Shown: positions 54,073 through 63,545, counted from the stretch's first letter. The stretch: DNA of 64,000 bases from Pseudomonas aylmerensis (GCF_001702265.1 NZ_MAUE01000005.1:1-64000); one strand, 5' to 3'. The notes: generated by a model not told the origin, from the letters alone. Numbers and translations are program-made.

Positions 54073-55427
54073 GTACGGAATTGCAAGCGCGGCTCGACGT
54101 TTGGCAGCAGCGCCAGGCGCAATCACTGAGCAACTTTGCACCAGTGACGGTGCGCGGGCGAATCCAGCGCGTCAACGGCATGCTGCTGCAGTGCCGGCTG
54201 CCCCAGGCGCGTATCGGTGACTTGTGCCAGGTGGAGAAAAACCCGGGGGAATTCATGCTGGCCGAGATCATTGGCTTCGATAACCAGGACGCGGTACTCA
54301 GCGCCTTGGGCAACCTTGAAGGCGTGAAGGTGGGCGCCAGCGTGGAGCGCCTGGGGGTATCGCATCGGGTGCAGGTCAGCGATGCCCTGCTGGGGCAGGT
54401 GCTGGATGGGTTCGGTCGACCGATTGCGGGGGAGGGCCCCAGTGCGTTTGTCGAGTCTGACCTGCCGGACACCAGTGCCGTGTTGTGTGAAGCGCCATTG
54501 CCCACCGAACGGCCGAGGATCCACCGCGCACTGGCGACCGGGGTGCGTTCGATCGATGGCTTGCTGACGCTTGGCGAAGGTCAGCGTGTAGGCCTGTTCG
54601 CCGGTGCGGGGTGCGGCAAGACCACCTTGCTGGCCGAAATCGCCCGTAACGTGGAGTGCGATGTCATCGTATTCGGCCTGATCGGCGAGCGGGGTCGCGA
54701 GCTGCGTGAGTTTCTCGACCACGAACTGGATGATCAACTGCGCGCCAAAGCGGTGCTGGTGTGTGCCACGTCCGATCGCTCCAGCATGGAGCGCGCCCGC
54801 GCAGCCTTCACGGCCACCGCATTGGCCGAAGGGTTCCGGCGCAAGGGGCAGCGGGTATTGCTGCTGATTGACTCGCTGACCCGTTTTGCCAGGGCCCAGC
54901 GCGAAATCGGCCTGGCTGCCGGCGAACCCTTGGGGCGCGGCGGTTTGCCACCCTCGGTGTACAGCCTGCTGCCACGGCTGGTGGAGCGCGCCGGTCTGAC
55001 GCGTGACGGCGTGATCACGGCGATCTATACGGTGCTGATCGAGCAGGACTCCATGAACGATCCGGTGGCCGATGAAGTGCGCTCGCTGCTCGACGGCCAT
55101 ATCGTGCTGTCACGCAAATTGGCCGAGCGCGGGCATTACCCGGCAGTGGATGTGCTGGCGAGCCTTTCGCGGATTTTAAGCAACGTGGCGACACCTGAAG
55201 ACATCCAGGCCGGTACCGGTTTGCGCCGATTGTTGTCGGCTTATCAACAGATCGAACTGATGCTCAAGCTGGGTGAGTACCAACCCGGCAGTGATGCCCT
55301 TACCGACCTGGCGGTGGACAGCCGCCAGGCGGTCGATGGCTTCCTGCGCCAGGATCTGCGCGAGCCCACGCCGATGATGGTGACGCTGGAGCAACTCAAG
55401 GAGCTGACTACCCATGTCCCATTCTGA
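54069..55427 (+). CDS. hrcN: HrcN, SctN ATPase
   Basis: A 452-aa ATPase of the F1/V1-related T3SS family that unfolds and releases substrates from chaperones. Walker A (FAGAGCGKTT) lies near residues 176-187, and the Walker B region LLLIDSLTRFARAQREIGL follows near residue 265. ERGREL and PPSVYSLLPRLVERAG are family marks. GTG start overlaps the hrpQ stop. Confidence 0.97.
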   Translation: MSTELQARLDVWQQRQAQSLSNFAPVTVRGRIQRVNGMLLQCRLPQARIGDLCQVEKNPGEFMLAEIIGFDNQDAVLSALGNLEGVKVGASVERLGVSHRVQVSDALLGQVLDGFGRPIAGEGPSAFVESDLPDTSAVLCEAPLPTERPRIHRALATGVRSIDGLLTLGEGQRVGLFAGAGCGKTTLLAEIARNVECDVIVFGLIGERGRELREFLDHELDDQLRAKAVLVCATSDRSSMERARAAFTATALAEGFRRKGQRVLLLIDSLTRFARAQREIGLAAGEPLGRGGLPPSVYSLLPRLVERAGLTRDGVITAIYTVLIEQDSMNDPVADEVRSLLDGHIVLSRKLAERGHYPAVDVLASLSRILSNVATPEDIQAGTGLRRLLSAYQQIELMLKLGEYQPGSDALTDLAVDSRQAVDGFLRQDLREPTPMMVTLEQLKELTTHVPF

Positions 55428-55842
55428 TGTGTTGCAAGCGGACGTCGAGACGTTGCGGCGCCTGCGCCGGCATCGCGCCGATCGGGCCGAGCGAGCGCTG
55501 CGCGAGGCCAAGCGCGCCCAGCAGGCCCTGCTTGCGCATATCCAACAGGCCCAGGATGCGCTTGAGCACACGCGACTGGAGGAGGCCCGGCAAAGTGCCG
55601 AGTTGCTCAGTCGGCATCAAGGCCAAGTGATGACGCTCAAGGCCCTGAAATCCTGGGGCGCGCAGGAGCGCTCGTTATCGGCCAGTACCCGGCGAGAAAT
55701 GGGCCAGTTGGAGGCGTTGCGGGGCCAGCAGGACGACAAGCAAAGCCGTGTCGGCACGGCACAGAAACAGGTCACCGAATGCCTGCGGCAAGTGGAGAAA
55801 CTTCAGGAGTTGTCTCTTTTACTGGCTCAGGAGCCGATATGA
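55414..55842 (+). CDS. hrpO: HrpO, SctO stalk protein
   Basis: A 142-aa almost entirely coiled-coil protein (rich in Q, E, R, A and L; hydrophobic heptads throughout), the equivalent of YscO and of the flagellar stalk FliJ, which links the ATPase to the export gate. The start lies 14 bases inside hrcN and the stop overlaps the hrpP start. Confidence 0.9.
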   Translation: MSHSDVLQADVETLRRLRRHRADRAERALREAKRAQQALLAHIQQAQDALEHTRLEEARQSAELLSRHQGQVMTLKALKSWGAQERSLSASTRREMGQLEALRGQQDDKQSRVGTAQKQVTECLRQVEKLQELSLLLAQEPI

Positions 55843-56300
55843 ACCAGGTTTCAAATAAACCCAGCGAGCGGCCACGTCCACGTGACGCGCGTGAGGAACG
55901 TGAGCCACGGGCCACCGGTGCGGTGGAGTGGGAGCAGGGTCGACTGTTCGCTCAGTTGTTTACCGATAACGATGAAGGCACCGGGTCGGGAGCGTCCCTG
56001 GCGGGAATCAAGACACCGGCCAGTGTCGCCATGATCGAGGCCCTCGCCGAACAACTGGCACCGCGCATACAGGCCGGGGCCCAGTGGCCACTGCAGGCCG
56101 TGTTGTATCTGCCCCGGCTGGGGCGGATCAAGGCCAGCGTGCACCGTGAGCAGAGTGCCTGGACCATCGAGCTGGAAGCGGAGCATGACGCCACGGCCCG
56201 CTGGCTCAGTGGTGTGCGACAACAGTGTGAGGAGCGGTTTTCGGGCGCGCTGGGGCTGCCGGTCAATCTGCTTGTGCCTGACGCCGGGTGCGCATGCTAG
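55839..56300 (+). CDS. hrpP: HrpP, SctP needle/pilus-length and substrate-switch protein
   Basis: A 153-aa protein with a charged, Pro-rich N-terminus and a C-terminal domain (VHREQSAWTIELEAEHDATA onward) of the T3SS substrate-specificity switch type (YscP/FliK C-terminal). ATG 55839 overlaps the hrpO stop (ATGA) and follows CAGGAG. It is short compared with YscP, as other Hrp1 HrpP proteins are. Confidence 0.88.
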   Translation: MNQVSNKPSERPRPRDAREEREPRATGAVEWEQGRLFAQLFTDNDEGTGSGASLAGIKTPASVAMIEALAEQLAPRIQAGAQWPLQAVLYLPRLGRIKASVHREQSAWTIELEAEHDATARWLSGVRQQCEERFSGALGLPVNLLVPDAGCAC

Positions 56301-57307
56301 TGCCGCTGCTGACCTTACCTTTGATCAAGAGCGATACCGTTGCCGCACGCCATCGACTGGGGCGCGGCTTGTGCCTGGCGTTCCAGGTTGCCGGCCAGGA
56401 CGGTGAGCTGCGGCTGGAGCCGGGGCGCGCGTCCGCAGGGGCCAAGGCGGTGTGCTTTGAAACCGTGTGTGGCGTGCTGGCGCTTGCGGAAGCGGGGCCG
56501 CTGCTCAGCTTGCTGGGGGAGTGCCCAGTGACATTGGCGCCCTCCGGCAACGATCCGGATTCGTGGTTCTGGGCACTGTTCCAGCATCACCTGAGCCCGC
56601 AGGTGAGCGCGTTATTGGGCTACATGCGATTGCTGGAGACCGATCGCCCCAAGGGCTTTGGTTGCCGACTCAGCGTAACCCTGGGGGCCGCACGGGTCGC
56701 GAGCTATATGTGGCTGGCGCCCCAGAGCTTCCTGGCGTTATGCGAGGCGGGACCGTGGCGCGCCACTGCCGCACCCATGCCGGCAACGTTCCAACTGGCA
56801 CTCGCGGTGACCCTTGGGCGTTTGCAATTGCCGATAGCCCAGGCGCGTGGCCTGCGTACCGGTGATGTGCTGCTGCTGGAGCAGAGTTTTTTTCAAGCCC
56901 AGGGCAACGGCTACATACAGGTTGGAAAACAGAGGCTGCATGGGTGCATTGATGATGCTTGCGGACCCTTGTGTCTGACCCTTACTTCTATTGAGGACAC
57001 GTCCGTGGACGAAGAGTTTGCAGCGCCCCATTACTCGGGGTATGAGGAAGATGAGCCGGTGGTGGATGTCTTCGGCCATGAGCCATTCGATGAGCTGAGC
57101 ATGGCGCTGAATGTGCGCTGCGGGACGTTGAACCTGACGCTGGGCGAGCTGCGAAACCTGGGCCCCGGCTCGGTACTGGGCATCAGCGGCTACGCGCCTG
57201 GCATGGCCGGTCTTTACTACGGTGATCGGCCTATTGGCCAGGGGCAGTTGGTGGAAGTCGACGGGCGCCTGGGGTTGCAGTTATCCCGTGTGTTGTTCGG
57301 CCGATGA
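56294..57307 (+). CDS. hrcQ: HrcQ, SctQ cytoplasmic-ring protein, unsplit
   Basis: A 337-aa C-ring protein. In P. syringae the same protein is made from two genes, hrcQa and hrcQb; here one open frame carries both: N-terminal part to about residue 235, then two-part SPOA domain ([21 protein letters not shown], about 268-288). The ATG at 56294 is used; a GTG at 56288 is possible and neither has a strong ribosome-binding site. A likely internal start lies at 57005. Overlaps hrcR by 4 bases. Confidence 0.9.
   Translation: MLVPLLTLPLIKSDTVAARHRLGRGLCLAFQVAGQDGELRLEPGRASAGAKAVCFETVCGVLALAEAGPLLSLLGECPVTLAPSGNDPDSWFWALFQHHLSPQVSALLGYMRLLETDRPKGFGCRLSVTLGAARVASYMWLAPQSFLALCEAGPWRATAAPMPATFQLALAVTLGRLQLPIAQARGLRTGDVLLLEQSFFQAQGNGYIQVGKQRLHGCIDDACGPLCLTLTSIEDTSVDEEFAAPHYSGYEEDEPVVDVFGHEPFDELSMALNVRCGTLNLTLGELRNLGPGSVLGISGYAPGMAGLYYGDRPIGQGQLVEVDGRLGLQLSRVLFGR
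57005..57007 (+). other. probable internal translation start in hrcQ
   Basis: An in-frame GTG preceded by GAGGA (56993-56997) at a spacing of 7 bases would yield a separate C-terminal protein of 100 residues. That is close to the HrcQb-sized fragment and to the internal SctQ-C products known from Yersinia and Salmonella. Confidence 0.62.
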
Positions 57308-57957
57308 TACTCCAGGGGCTCGATCCCCTCGTTCTTGCGCTATTTCTAGGTGCATTGTCGTTGATGCCCATGCTGCTGGTCATCTGCACATCGTTCTTGA
57401 AGATTGTGATCGTGCTGATGATTACCCGAAACGCCATCGGTGTGCAGCAGGTGCCGCCGAGCATGGCCATCAATGGCATCGCCTTGGCAGCGACGCTATT
57501 TATCATGGCGCCGGTTGGGTACGAAATCGCCGAAAGCGTCAAGGCGTCGCCGTTGGACATGAGCAATGTGCAAACGGTACTGCAGACCGGAGGAGAGGCT
57601 ATCAAGCCGTTGCGCGCCTTCATGCTGCGCAACGTGGACCCGGACGTGCTGACGCATCTGTTGGAAAACACCGCACGCCTGTGGCCGCCACAAATGGCCC
57701 AGGAGGTGGAGCGCGAGGACCTGATCCTGCTGGTCCCGGCGTTCGTATTGTCGCAACTGCAGGCGGGGTTCGAGATCGGTTTCCTGATCTATATCCCCTT
57801 CATCGTCATCGACCTGATTGTGTCCAACCTGCTGCTGGCGCTGGGCATGCAAATGGTCTCGCCGATGACCATTTCCCTGCCGCTCAAATTGCTCTTGTTC
57901 GTGCTGGTGTCCGGTTGGTCACGGTTGCTCGACAGTCTGTTCCTTTCCTATCTCTGA
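57304..57957 (+). CDS. hrcR: HrcR, SctR export-apparatus protein
   Basis: A 217-aa inner-membrane protein with four membrane segments, related to FliP. The core [24 protein letters not shown] and the [18 protein letters not shown] stretch are the most conserved parts. With SctS and SctT it forms the helical export-gate cone. Start overlaps the hrcQ stop (ATGA). Confidence 0.97.
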   Translation: MILQGLDPLVLALFLGALSLMPMLLVICTSFLKIVIVLMITRNAIGVQQVPPSMAINGIALAATLFIMAPVGYEIAESVKASPLDMSNVQTVLQTGGEAIKPLRAFMLRNVDPDVLTHLLENTARLWPPQMAQEVEREDLILLVPAFVLSQLQAGFEIGFLIYIPFIVIDLIVSNLLLALGMQMVSPMTISLPLKLLLFVLVSGWSRLLDSLFLSYL

Positions 57958-57964
57958 GTGGCTT

Positions 57965-58228
57965 ATGGAACCTATCGTGCTGTTCAAGCAGGGCATGTTG
58001 CTGGTGGTGGTGCTGTCCGCGCCACCGTTGATCGTGGCGGTGGTGGTGGGGGTGCTGACTTCCCTGGTGCAGGCGCTCATGCAGATACAGGACCAGACAC
58101 TGCCCTTTGGCGTCAAGCTGGTAGCGGTGGGCATCACGTTGATCATGACGGGGCGCTGGATCGGTGTGGAGTTGATCCAGTTGATCAACCTGACCTTCGA
58201 CATGATCGGCCGTTCGGCCCTGAACTGA
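57965..58228 (+). CDS. hrcS: HrcS, SctS export-apparatus protein
   Basis: An 87-aa two-helix membrane protein related to FliQ, with LFKQGMLLVVVLSAPP in the first helix and QIQDQTLPFGVKLVAV in the loop region. Four copies close the lower part of the export gate. It starts 7 bases after hrcR. Confidence 0.95.
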   Translation: MEPIVLFKQGMLLVVVLSAPPLIVAVVVGVLTSLVQALMQIQDQTLPFGVKLVAVGITLIMTGRWIGVELIQLINLTFDMIGRSALN

Positions 58229-58238
58229 GGGTTCGCCT

Positions 58239-59027
58239 GTGCTGCTCTATCTCGAGTTCCTGCCCAGCCTGGTGATCGGCATGGCGCGTATCTATCCCTG
58301 CGGCATTCTGGTGGCGGCGTTTTGTTTTCAACATATACGCGGCATGCTCCGGCACACCCTGGTGATGGTCATGGCACTGATGCCCGCACCGGGTATCCAT
58401 GCGGCGTTGGAGGGCCAGGATTACTCGGCGCTGATGCTCGGCGCCCTGGTGCTCAAGGAGCTGGCGCTGGGGGTGTTGTTGGGGGTGCTGCTGGCGATGC
58501 CGTTCTGGATGTTCGAGGCGGTGGGGGCGCTGCTGGATAATCAGCGCGGCGCCTTGGCCGGTGGCCAACTCAACCCTTCACTGGGGCCGGATGCAACGCC
58601 GATCGGGCACTTGTTCAAGCAACTGGCGATTTTCCTGCTGATGGTCAGCCTGGGGTTGGGCGCCTTGACCCAGGTGATCTGGGACAGCTACCTGATCTGG
58701 CCGCCCACCGTATGGTTTCCGCTCCCCGCGCCGAATGGCATGAGTGTGTTCGTCGGCCTGCTTGGCGATACCTTCACGCACATGATGTTGTACGCCGCGC
58801 CCTTCATCGCGGTGCTGCTGTTGCTGGAGTTCGGTATTGCGCTGCTGGGGGTTTATAGCCAGCAATTGCAGGTGAGTACGCTGGCGCCGCCGGTCAAGAG
58901 CCTGGCCGGTATTGGCATTGTGCTGTTGTACTTTGCGCTGCTGCAGGACCTGATTGTCGGGCGCATGCTCGAGTTGGGCGACCTTAAACATTCACTCGGG
59001 CTGTTGTTCAAGGCCGCGGTGCCATGA
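58239..59027 (+). CDS. hrcT: HrcT, SctT export-apparatus protein
   Basis: A 262-aa membrane protein with about seven hydrophobic segments, related to FliR, a single copy of which caps the export gate. ARIYPCGILVAAFCF and the NQRGALAGGQLNPS loop are the recognisable parts. The start is GTG, with GAGGG 8 bases before. It overlaps hrcU (ATGA). Confidence 0.95.
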   Translation: MLLYLEFLPSLVIGMARIYPCGILVAAFCFQHIRGMLRHTLVMVMALMPAPGIHAALEGQDYSALMLGALVLKELALGVLLGVLLAMPFWMFEAVGALLDNQRGALAGGQLNPSLGPDATPIGHLFKQLAIFLLMVSLGLGALTQVIWDSYLIWPPTVWFPLPAPNGMSVFVGLLGDTFTHMMLYAAPFIAVLLLLEFGIALLGVYSQQLQVSTLAPPVKSLAGIGIVLLYFALLQDLIVGRMLELGDLKHSLGLLFKAAVP

Positions 59028-60121
59028 GTGATTCAGGCGAAAAGAAGCACCCGGCTTCAGCCAAGAAGCTGCGCGACCAACGCAAAAAAGGCCAGGTCGC
59101 GCAAAGTCAGGACGTCCCCAAGTTACTGGCGCTCACGGCCATCAGTGAGATCGCCTTGTTCACCGCCGAGACCAGCCTGCAACGCTTCCAGCAAATGATG
59201 GTGTTGCCGATGTCGCGCTTCAACCAGCCGTTCGCACGAGCGCTGGAAGAAGTGCTGGTTGATGGGCTGGTCATGTTTTTCTCGTTCTCCCTGTTGATGG
59301 TTGGCGTGGTGATTGCCACGAAGCTGATCAGCAGCTGGATGCAATTCGGGTTGTTGTTCGCACCGGAAACCCTGAAGCTCGATTTCAATCGGCTCAACCC
59401 GGTCAGCCAGGTCAAGCAGATGTTCTCAGCCCAGTCGGTGATGAATCTGCTGATGAGCATCACCAAGGCATTTCTTATCGGCCTGATTGTGTACCTGGTG
59501 GTCTGGCCTTCGTTAGGGGTGTTGATCAACCTGGCGAACAGCGATCTGCAAAGTTATCTGCTGGCGCTGATAGCCCTGTTTCGTCACTTGCTGCACGCCT
59601 GTCTCGGACTGTTACTGGTGCTGGCGCTGATCGACCTGAGTTTGCAGAAGCACTTCTTCGCCAAGCGCATGCGCATGACCCAGGTCGAAGTCGTCAAGGA
59701 GTACAAGGACATGGAAGGCGACCCCCATGTGAAAGGCCAGCGCCGCGCGTTGGCGCACCAACTGGCCCAGGAGGAGCCGAAGGTCAAGCTGCCCAAGCTG
59801 GAGGAGGCCGATATGCTGGTGGTCAACCCGACGCACTTTGCTGTCGCCCTGTACTACCGGCCCGGTAAGACGCCGCTGCCGTTGCTGATCAGCAAAGGCA
59901 CCGACGCCGAGGCCCGCACGTTGATCGTACGAGCCAAGGCCGCCGACGTGCCGGTGATCCAGTGTGTGTGGCTGGCTCGCATGCTCTATACGAAACAGCT
60001 GGGCGCAAGCATTCCTCGTGAAACCCTGCAGGCCGTGGCGCTGATCTATCGCACCTTGCGCGAACTGGACGATGAAGCCAAGCGCGAGACCCTGGAATTG
60101 CCGGAGCTTGAGCGCCGCTGA
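59024..60121 (+). CDS. hrcU: HrcU, SctU autocleaving switch protein
   Basis: A 365-aa protein with four membrane segments (about 30-205) and a cytoplasmic domain carrying the autocleavage motif NPTH at residues 268-271. Cleavage after N switches export from pilus parts to effectors together with HrpP. It is the last gene of the plus-strand run. Its stop at 60119-60121 directly abuts the converging hrpV stop with no gap. Confidence 0.97.
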   Translation: MSDSGEKKHPASAKKLRDQRKKGQVAQSQDVPKLLALTAISEIALFTAETSLQRFQQMMVLPMSRFNQPFARALEEVLVDGLVMFFSFSLLMVGVVIATKLISSWMQFGLLFAPETLKLDFNRLNPVSQVKQMFSAQSVMNLLMSITKAFLIGLIVYLVVWPSLGVLINLANSDLQSYLLALIALFRHLLHACLGLLLVLALIDLSLQKHFFAKRMRMTQVEVVKEYKDMEGDPHVKGQRRALAHQLAQEEPKVKLPKLEEADMLVVNPTHFAVALYYRPGKTPLPLLISKGTDAEARTLIVRAKAADVPVIQCVWLARMLYTKQLGASIPRETLQAVALIYRTLRELDDEAKRETLELPELERR

Positions 60122-60487
60122 TCAGCGATTGGAAGGTGTGTCCAGGGCGCTCAGGTTGGCCAGCGACAACATCCGACTGAGGACCTTGTCGAGCGTACCA
60201 GGCACAGCAGGCAGTGCGTGCCAGATCACCAGGGCGTGCTGGGCGTCGAGGTAGATGAAACAGCCATCGTACAACGTCGCATGCTCAAAGCGCCGCTCCA
60301 GTACCCATTGCAGTTGCCCCGGTTGCAACACTTCGCGAGCGACATGCAACGCCAGCCCCGGCTGCTGGCCGGCTTGCTGTTTGCACACCTTGATTCCAGG
60401 CGCGAGTGACAGGTGAGCGGCAGTGCCGCTCACCAGATTCTGCAGAAACACCTGGCGTTGTGCGTCGGGCATTTCCGGGAGGCTCAT
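60122..60487 (-). CDS. hrpV: HrpV, regulator of the Hrp system
   Basis: A 121-aa protein, last of the hrpF-hrpG-hrcC-hrpT-hrpV operon. In P. syringae HrpV binds the enhancer protein HrpS and damps hrpL expression, relieved by HrpG. ATG 60487 overlaps the hrpT stop. The longer frame from 60604 is a read-through of hrpT. Identified from position, length and CKQQAGQQPGLALHVAREVL-like similarity to no other family, so moderate confidence. Confidence 0.85.
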   Translation of the reverse strand: MSLPEMPDAQRQVFLQNLVSGTAAHLSLAPGIKVCKQQAGQQPGLALHVAREVLQPGQLQWVLERRFEHATLYDGCFIYLDAQHALVIWHALPAVPGTLDKVLSRMLSLANLSALDTPSNR

Positions 60488-60687
60488 CGTTCGAGCGAGA
60501 TCGTTTGATAGTCCGCCCGTTCCCCGGCAGGACCAGGCTCGACGCGCATTTGCGCCGGCCACCAGATCACCATTTTGTTTTGGCTCGATTGCGGGCGAGA
60601 GCACGAGTCGCCCTTGCAGGTCGGGGTGCAGCCGGCGACGAGCAGCGCAGTGCCGATCAGGGTGACGCAGAGTAGGCGGTGTTTCAT
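60484..60687 (-). CDS. hrpT: HrpT, small outer-membrane lipoprotein
   Basis: A 67-aa lipoprotein: signal sequence then the lipobox LLVAGC with C20 as the lipidated residue. It helps HrcC reach the outer membrane in P. syringae. Overlaps the hrcC stop at its start and the hrpV start at its end. Confidence 0.9.
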   Translation of the reverse strand: MKHRLLCVTLIGTALLVAGCTPTCKGDSCSRPQSSQNKMVIWWPAQMRVEPGPAGERADYQTISLER

Positions 60688-62828
60688 GGCGTAGCCTTTT
60701 GAGCGGGAGTGATCAAGGAGGGGCGGGGCACACTGAGGTGTTCATCCTTTACGACGGGGCGCATCGCGATAAATACCTCGGCTTCTTCGCCAGGCTTGAG
60801 CCAGGCGCGCGGCCAGACGCTGACGGCCAGGGTCTGCGAGTTGCTGCATTCCTTTTCGTCGATACGCACATTGCGCTTGAACTGATTGCGCAGCACCACG
60901 ACGGCCACGTTGTACTCAGGACCCGCATACCACTGGCTGCGCTCGGTGTTCAGCGCGAGCAAATCCCGTGTACTGCATAAGGTGTTCAGCCCCAACGGCA
61001 TCGGTGCAGCCTTGAAGGCCTTGGGGACTTCGCCACTGACCAGGTGCGCCAGGGTGCTGATGATGTCGCTGCGCTTGATTACCGGCTGGTGAGGGGCATA
61101 CCGCCTGGCCAGCGGTGTGAGCGCGGCCTGCAAATCAACCTGGTCGGCCTGGGGCAAGTAGCGCGAGGGGTCGGCCTGGTCGCCGATGACCCTCGGGGTC
61201 AGGATAAACAGGCGTTCACGTCGATTGTTCTGCCGTTCGGTCGAGGAAAACAGTGCCTTGCCCAGCAGCGGGATATCCCCCAGCAGCGGGACTTTGTTGT
61301 GCTTGTCAGTGCTTTCAGTCACGTGGAACCCGCCGACCACCAGCGAACGCTTTTCCGCCATCACCGCCTGGGTGCTGACTTTGCCGCGACGGACATCCAG
61401 GTTGCCGGGGAGGGGGTTGGTCTCGTCGAAATTGCCGTCTTCGATATCCACCACCAAGTGGATCTGATGGCCGCCACGGCTGGTGATGACGCGGGGTACG
61501 ACCTGGAAGCTGGTGCCCACGGTGACCGGCAAAATGGTTGCGTTCTCTCTACCGGGCGTCAGGTATTGCGTGCGGTTGAAGTCGATGACCGCCGGCTGGT
61601 TTTCCAGGGTGAGCACCGAAGGGTTGGAGACCATGGTTGCCAGCCCCTTGGCTTCCAATGCGCGTATGTCGGCATAGAAGCGATCGCGATTTTCAATCGT
61701 CAGTTGCGACGAGGTGCCCGGCGACACGTTGGCACCACCGCGGAAGCGGCTGTTCTGGAAACCCCAGTTCACCCCGAACTCACGCAACTGCGTGCGCTCG
61801 ATATCGAGAATGATCGCGTCGATTTCCACCAGCTTGCGCGCCACATCGAGTTGAGTGATCAGCTCGCGATACATGGCCTGGCGTTCCGGCAGGTCATAGA
61901 TCAGCACGGCGTTATTGCGTATATCGGCCTCGACGCGAATCCGGCTGTTGGAGGTCGATGCGCGTGAGGTGAGCGTGGGACCGAGGTCCATTTGCGCCGG
62001 GTTGGCGTTTGCCCCGAGCATCTGGCCCAGCAACGGGTTACCCAATCGGGGAATGTTGGGCGTGAGCGGTGCGGGTGGTGATGTGGGACGTTGGCTCAGT
62101 GCCGATAGCGACGAGGGCGCCGAGGTGGACCGCGGTTCCAGCAGCCCGCGCAGAATGCTGGCAACGCCCGGGACAGCAAGCTTCTCGCCGCGATAATCGA
62201 CATGACGGTCCGCCGCATTCGCGAACTTCAGCGGGTAACTCAGCACGCTCTGTTTTTCATCCGGAGAGCGGCGTTGGCTGCTGAACTGTTTGATCTGCTC
62301 GATGTAGCGCCGAGGACCGGAGACGAGCACCACGCCATCTTCGGGCAACTCACCCCAGCCGAATCGGCTGTCGAGCAAGCCGATATCGGTGAGCGCTTGC
62401 TTGAGGTCTGAAATGGTTTCGGAGGAGACCTCCAGGCGCGCGGACTCCTGCTGGTCGAGGGTGCTGATATAGAGGGTGTTGTTGTAGAGGTACCACTGGA
62501 AACGGTGCTCTACACCGAGACGGTCGAGCATCGACTGCGGGGTATTAGCGCGTATCTTGCCGTTGACGTTACCCTCCAGCAGGCCTTCGACTTGCAGTTG
62601 CGTGCCGAAGGTCTGGGCGAAGTCTTCGAGTACATCGCGCAGGGGTTTGTGTTCGGCCTCGTAGGCGTAGGCGGTGTTTTTCCATTCTGGGGGAATGGCT
62701 GCCAGGGTGCTTTCCAGGGGGGCAAGCAACCAGGGCAGTACAATCAAACAGCGCCATTGGGGGCGTTTTGATAGAGGTGCAGACGAGACTGTACCCAAGC
62801 GGTCGTGCTTGTAGATTTTGTTGTACAT
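60684..62828 (-). CDS. hrcC: HrcC, SctC outer-membrane secretin
   Basis: A 714-aa secretin that forms the outer-membrane ring. A long signal segment ends near residue 44 (SLTLAA-type, before IPPEWK), then periplasmic N-domains (AYAYEAEHKPLRDVLEDFAQ) and the secretin core with VLTLENQPAVIDFNRTQYLTP and RVITSRGGHQIHLVVDIEDG. Stop overlaps hrpT. A Pro/Ala/Ser-rich spacer (about 250-290) joins the N-domains to the core. Confidence 0.96.
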   Translation of the reverse strand: MYNKIYKHDRLGTVSSAPLSKRPQWRCLIVLPWLLAPLESTLAAIPPEWKNTAYAYEAEHKPLRDVLEDFAQTFGTQLQVEGLLEGNVNGKIRANTPQSMLDRLGVEHRFQWYLYNNTLYISTLDQQESARLEVSSETISDLKQALTDIGLLDSRFGWGELPEDGVVLVSGPRRYIEQIKQFSSQRRSPDEKQSVLSYPLKFANAADRHVDYRGEKLAVPGVASILRGLLEPRSTSAPSSLSALSQRPTSPPAPLTPNIPRLGNPLLGQMLGANANPAQMDLGPTLTSRASTSNSRIRVEADIRNNAVLIYDLPERQAMYRELITQLDVARKLVEIDAIILDIERTQLREFGVNWGFQNSRFRGGANVSPGTSSQLTIENRDRFYADIRALEAKGLATMVSNPSVLTLENQPAVIDFNRTQYLTPGRENATILPVTVGTSFQVVPRVITSRGGHQIHLVVDIEDGNFDETNPLPGNLDVRRGKVSTQAVMAEKRSLVVGGFHVTESTDKHNKVPLLGDIPLLGKALFSSTERQNNRRERLFILTPRVIGDQADPSRYLPQADQVDLQAALTPLARRYAPHQPVIKRSDIISTLAHLVSGEVPKAFKAAPMPLGLNTLCSTRDLLALNTERSQWYAGPEYNVAVVVLRNQFKRNVRIDEKECSNSQTLAVSVWPRAWLKPGEEAEVFIAMRPVVKDEHLSVPRPSLITPAQKATP

Positions 62829-62842
62829 GGGAATTCTCTGAT

Positions 62843-63253
62843 TTAGTAAGGCAGCGAGCGCAGCGAAGTGGGAGTGAATTTCTGGGCCGGTCTTGCAAGG
62901 CGTGCGGCCATCGCGGACCAGGTATCGCGTTGGTTGAGCAGGGATTCGAGGCTCCCACGTAAATGGTCTTCGTCGCGCACGTCATTCAGAAATCGAATCA
63001 ACCAAAGCTCACCAATCATCGGCACCTGGGAGAGTACTCCCTGGAAATGATTGAGGCTGGCACCTCCCAGCCGCATCCAAGTTTGTAGCTGTGATTTATC
63101 CGGTTGATAGTGAGTCAGTTGGACTCGCAGCAACACAGCATTTGAATAGCGCTGCAGGCTTATTGTGTAGTTATCTTCGTACAGCGTTAACGTTTCGGTG
63201 CGGCTGCTCAGCCATTTGGCAAGGACGGTTTTCAATTTACTGTATGCTATCAA
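62843..63253 (-). CDS. hrpG: HrpG, chaperone-like regulator
   Basis: A 136-aa protein from the hrpC operon, equivalent to P. syringae HrpG, which frees HrpS by binding HrpV and resembles T3SS chaperones. The frame opens with TTG at 63253, inside hrpF; a TTG at 63235, right after the hrpF stop, is an equally possible start. Both lack a good ribosome-binding site. Ends 14 bases before hrcC. Confidence 0.83.
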   Translation of the reverse strand: MIAYSKLKTVLAKWLSSRTETLTLYEDNYTISLQRYSNAVLLRVQLTHYQPDKSQLQTWMRLGGASLNHFQGVLSQVPMIGELWLIRFLNDVRDEDHLRGSLESLLNQRDTWSAMAARLARPAQKFTPTSLRSLPY

Positions 63254-63455
63254 GCGCTGACTTGAACATCATGTGCTTTGCTCGATTATGCTCACTAAAG
63301 GTGTATTCTGACATGCGTCTCTTGAACGCAAGCTCAAAGAACAGCTCCATGTCCTCTTCTGAACCCGAGTTATTTTTTAATGACGCATCGTAGTCATTTT
63401 CGATCCGTTTTACGTCTCGCAGAAGTTTTAGTCTGAAGTCTTTATAAAAGCTCAT
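63237..63455 (-). CDS. hrpF: HrpF, small Hrp protein
   Basis: A 72-aa helical, charged protein, first in the hrpF-hrpG-hrcC-hrpT-hrpV operon. Its length and position match HrpF of P. syringae, which is related to the needle-subunit chaperones SctE. ATG 63455 follows AAGGAG, 26 bases downstream of the hrp-box -10. Confidence 0.87.
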   Translation of the reverse strand: MSFYKDFRLKLLRDVKRIENDYDASLKNNSGSEEDMELFFELAFKRRMSEYTFSEHNRAKHMMFKSALDSIQ

Positions 63456-63480
63456 GTGATTGCTCCTTTTGTGTTTCTTC

Positions 63481-63508
63481 TTTGTGGTTAGTGTTTCGAG
63501 ATGGTTCC
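63481..63508 (-). promoter_or_regulatory. hrp box upstream of hrpF
   Basis: On the minus strand GGAACC, 15 bases, CCACAAA: full match to GGAACC-N15/16-CCACNNA. It drives hrpF-hrpG-hrcC-hrpT-hrpV and lies in the 90-base gap after the hrpE stop, so this operon can be read independently of the hrpE operon. Confidence 0.93.
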
Positions 63509-63545
63509 CTCTGTGGCAATTTTTTTGGTGTGTAAGAAAACTCTT

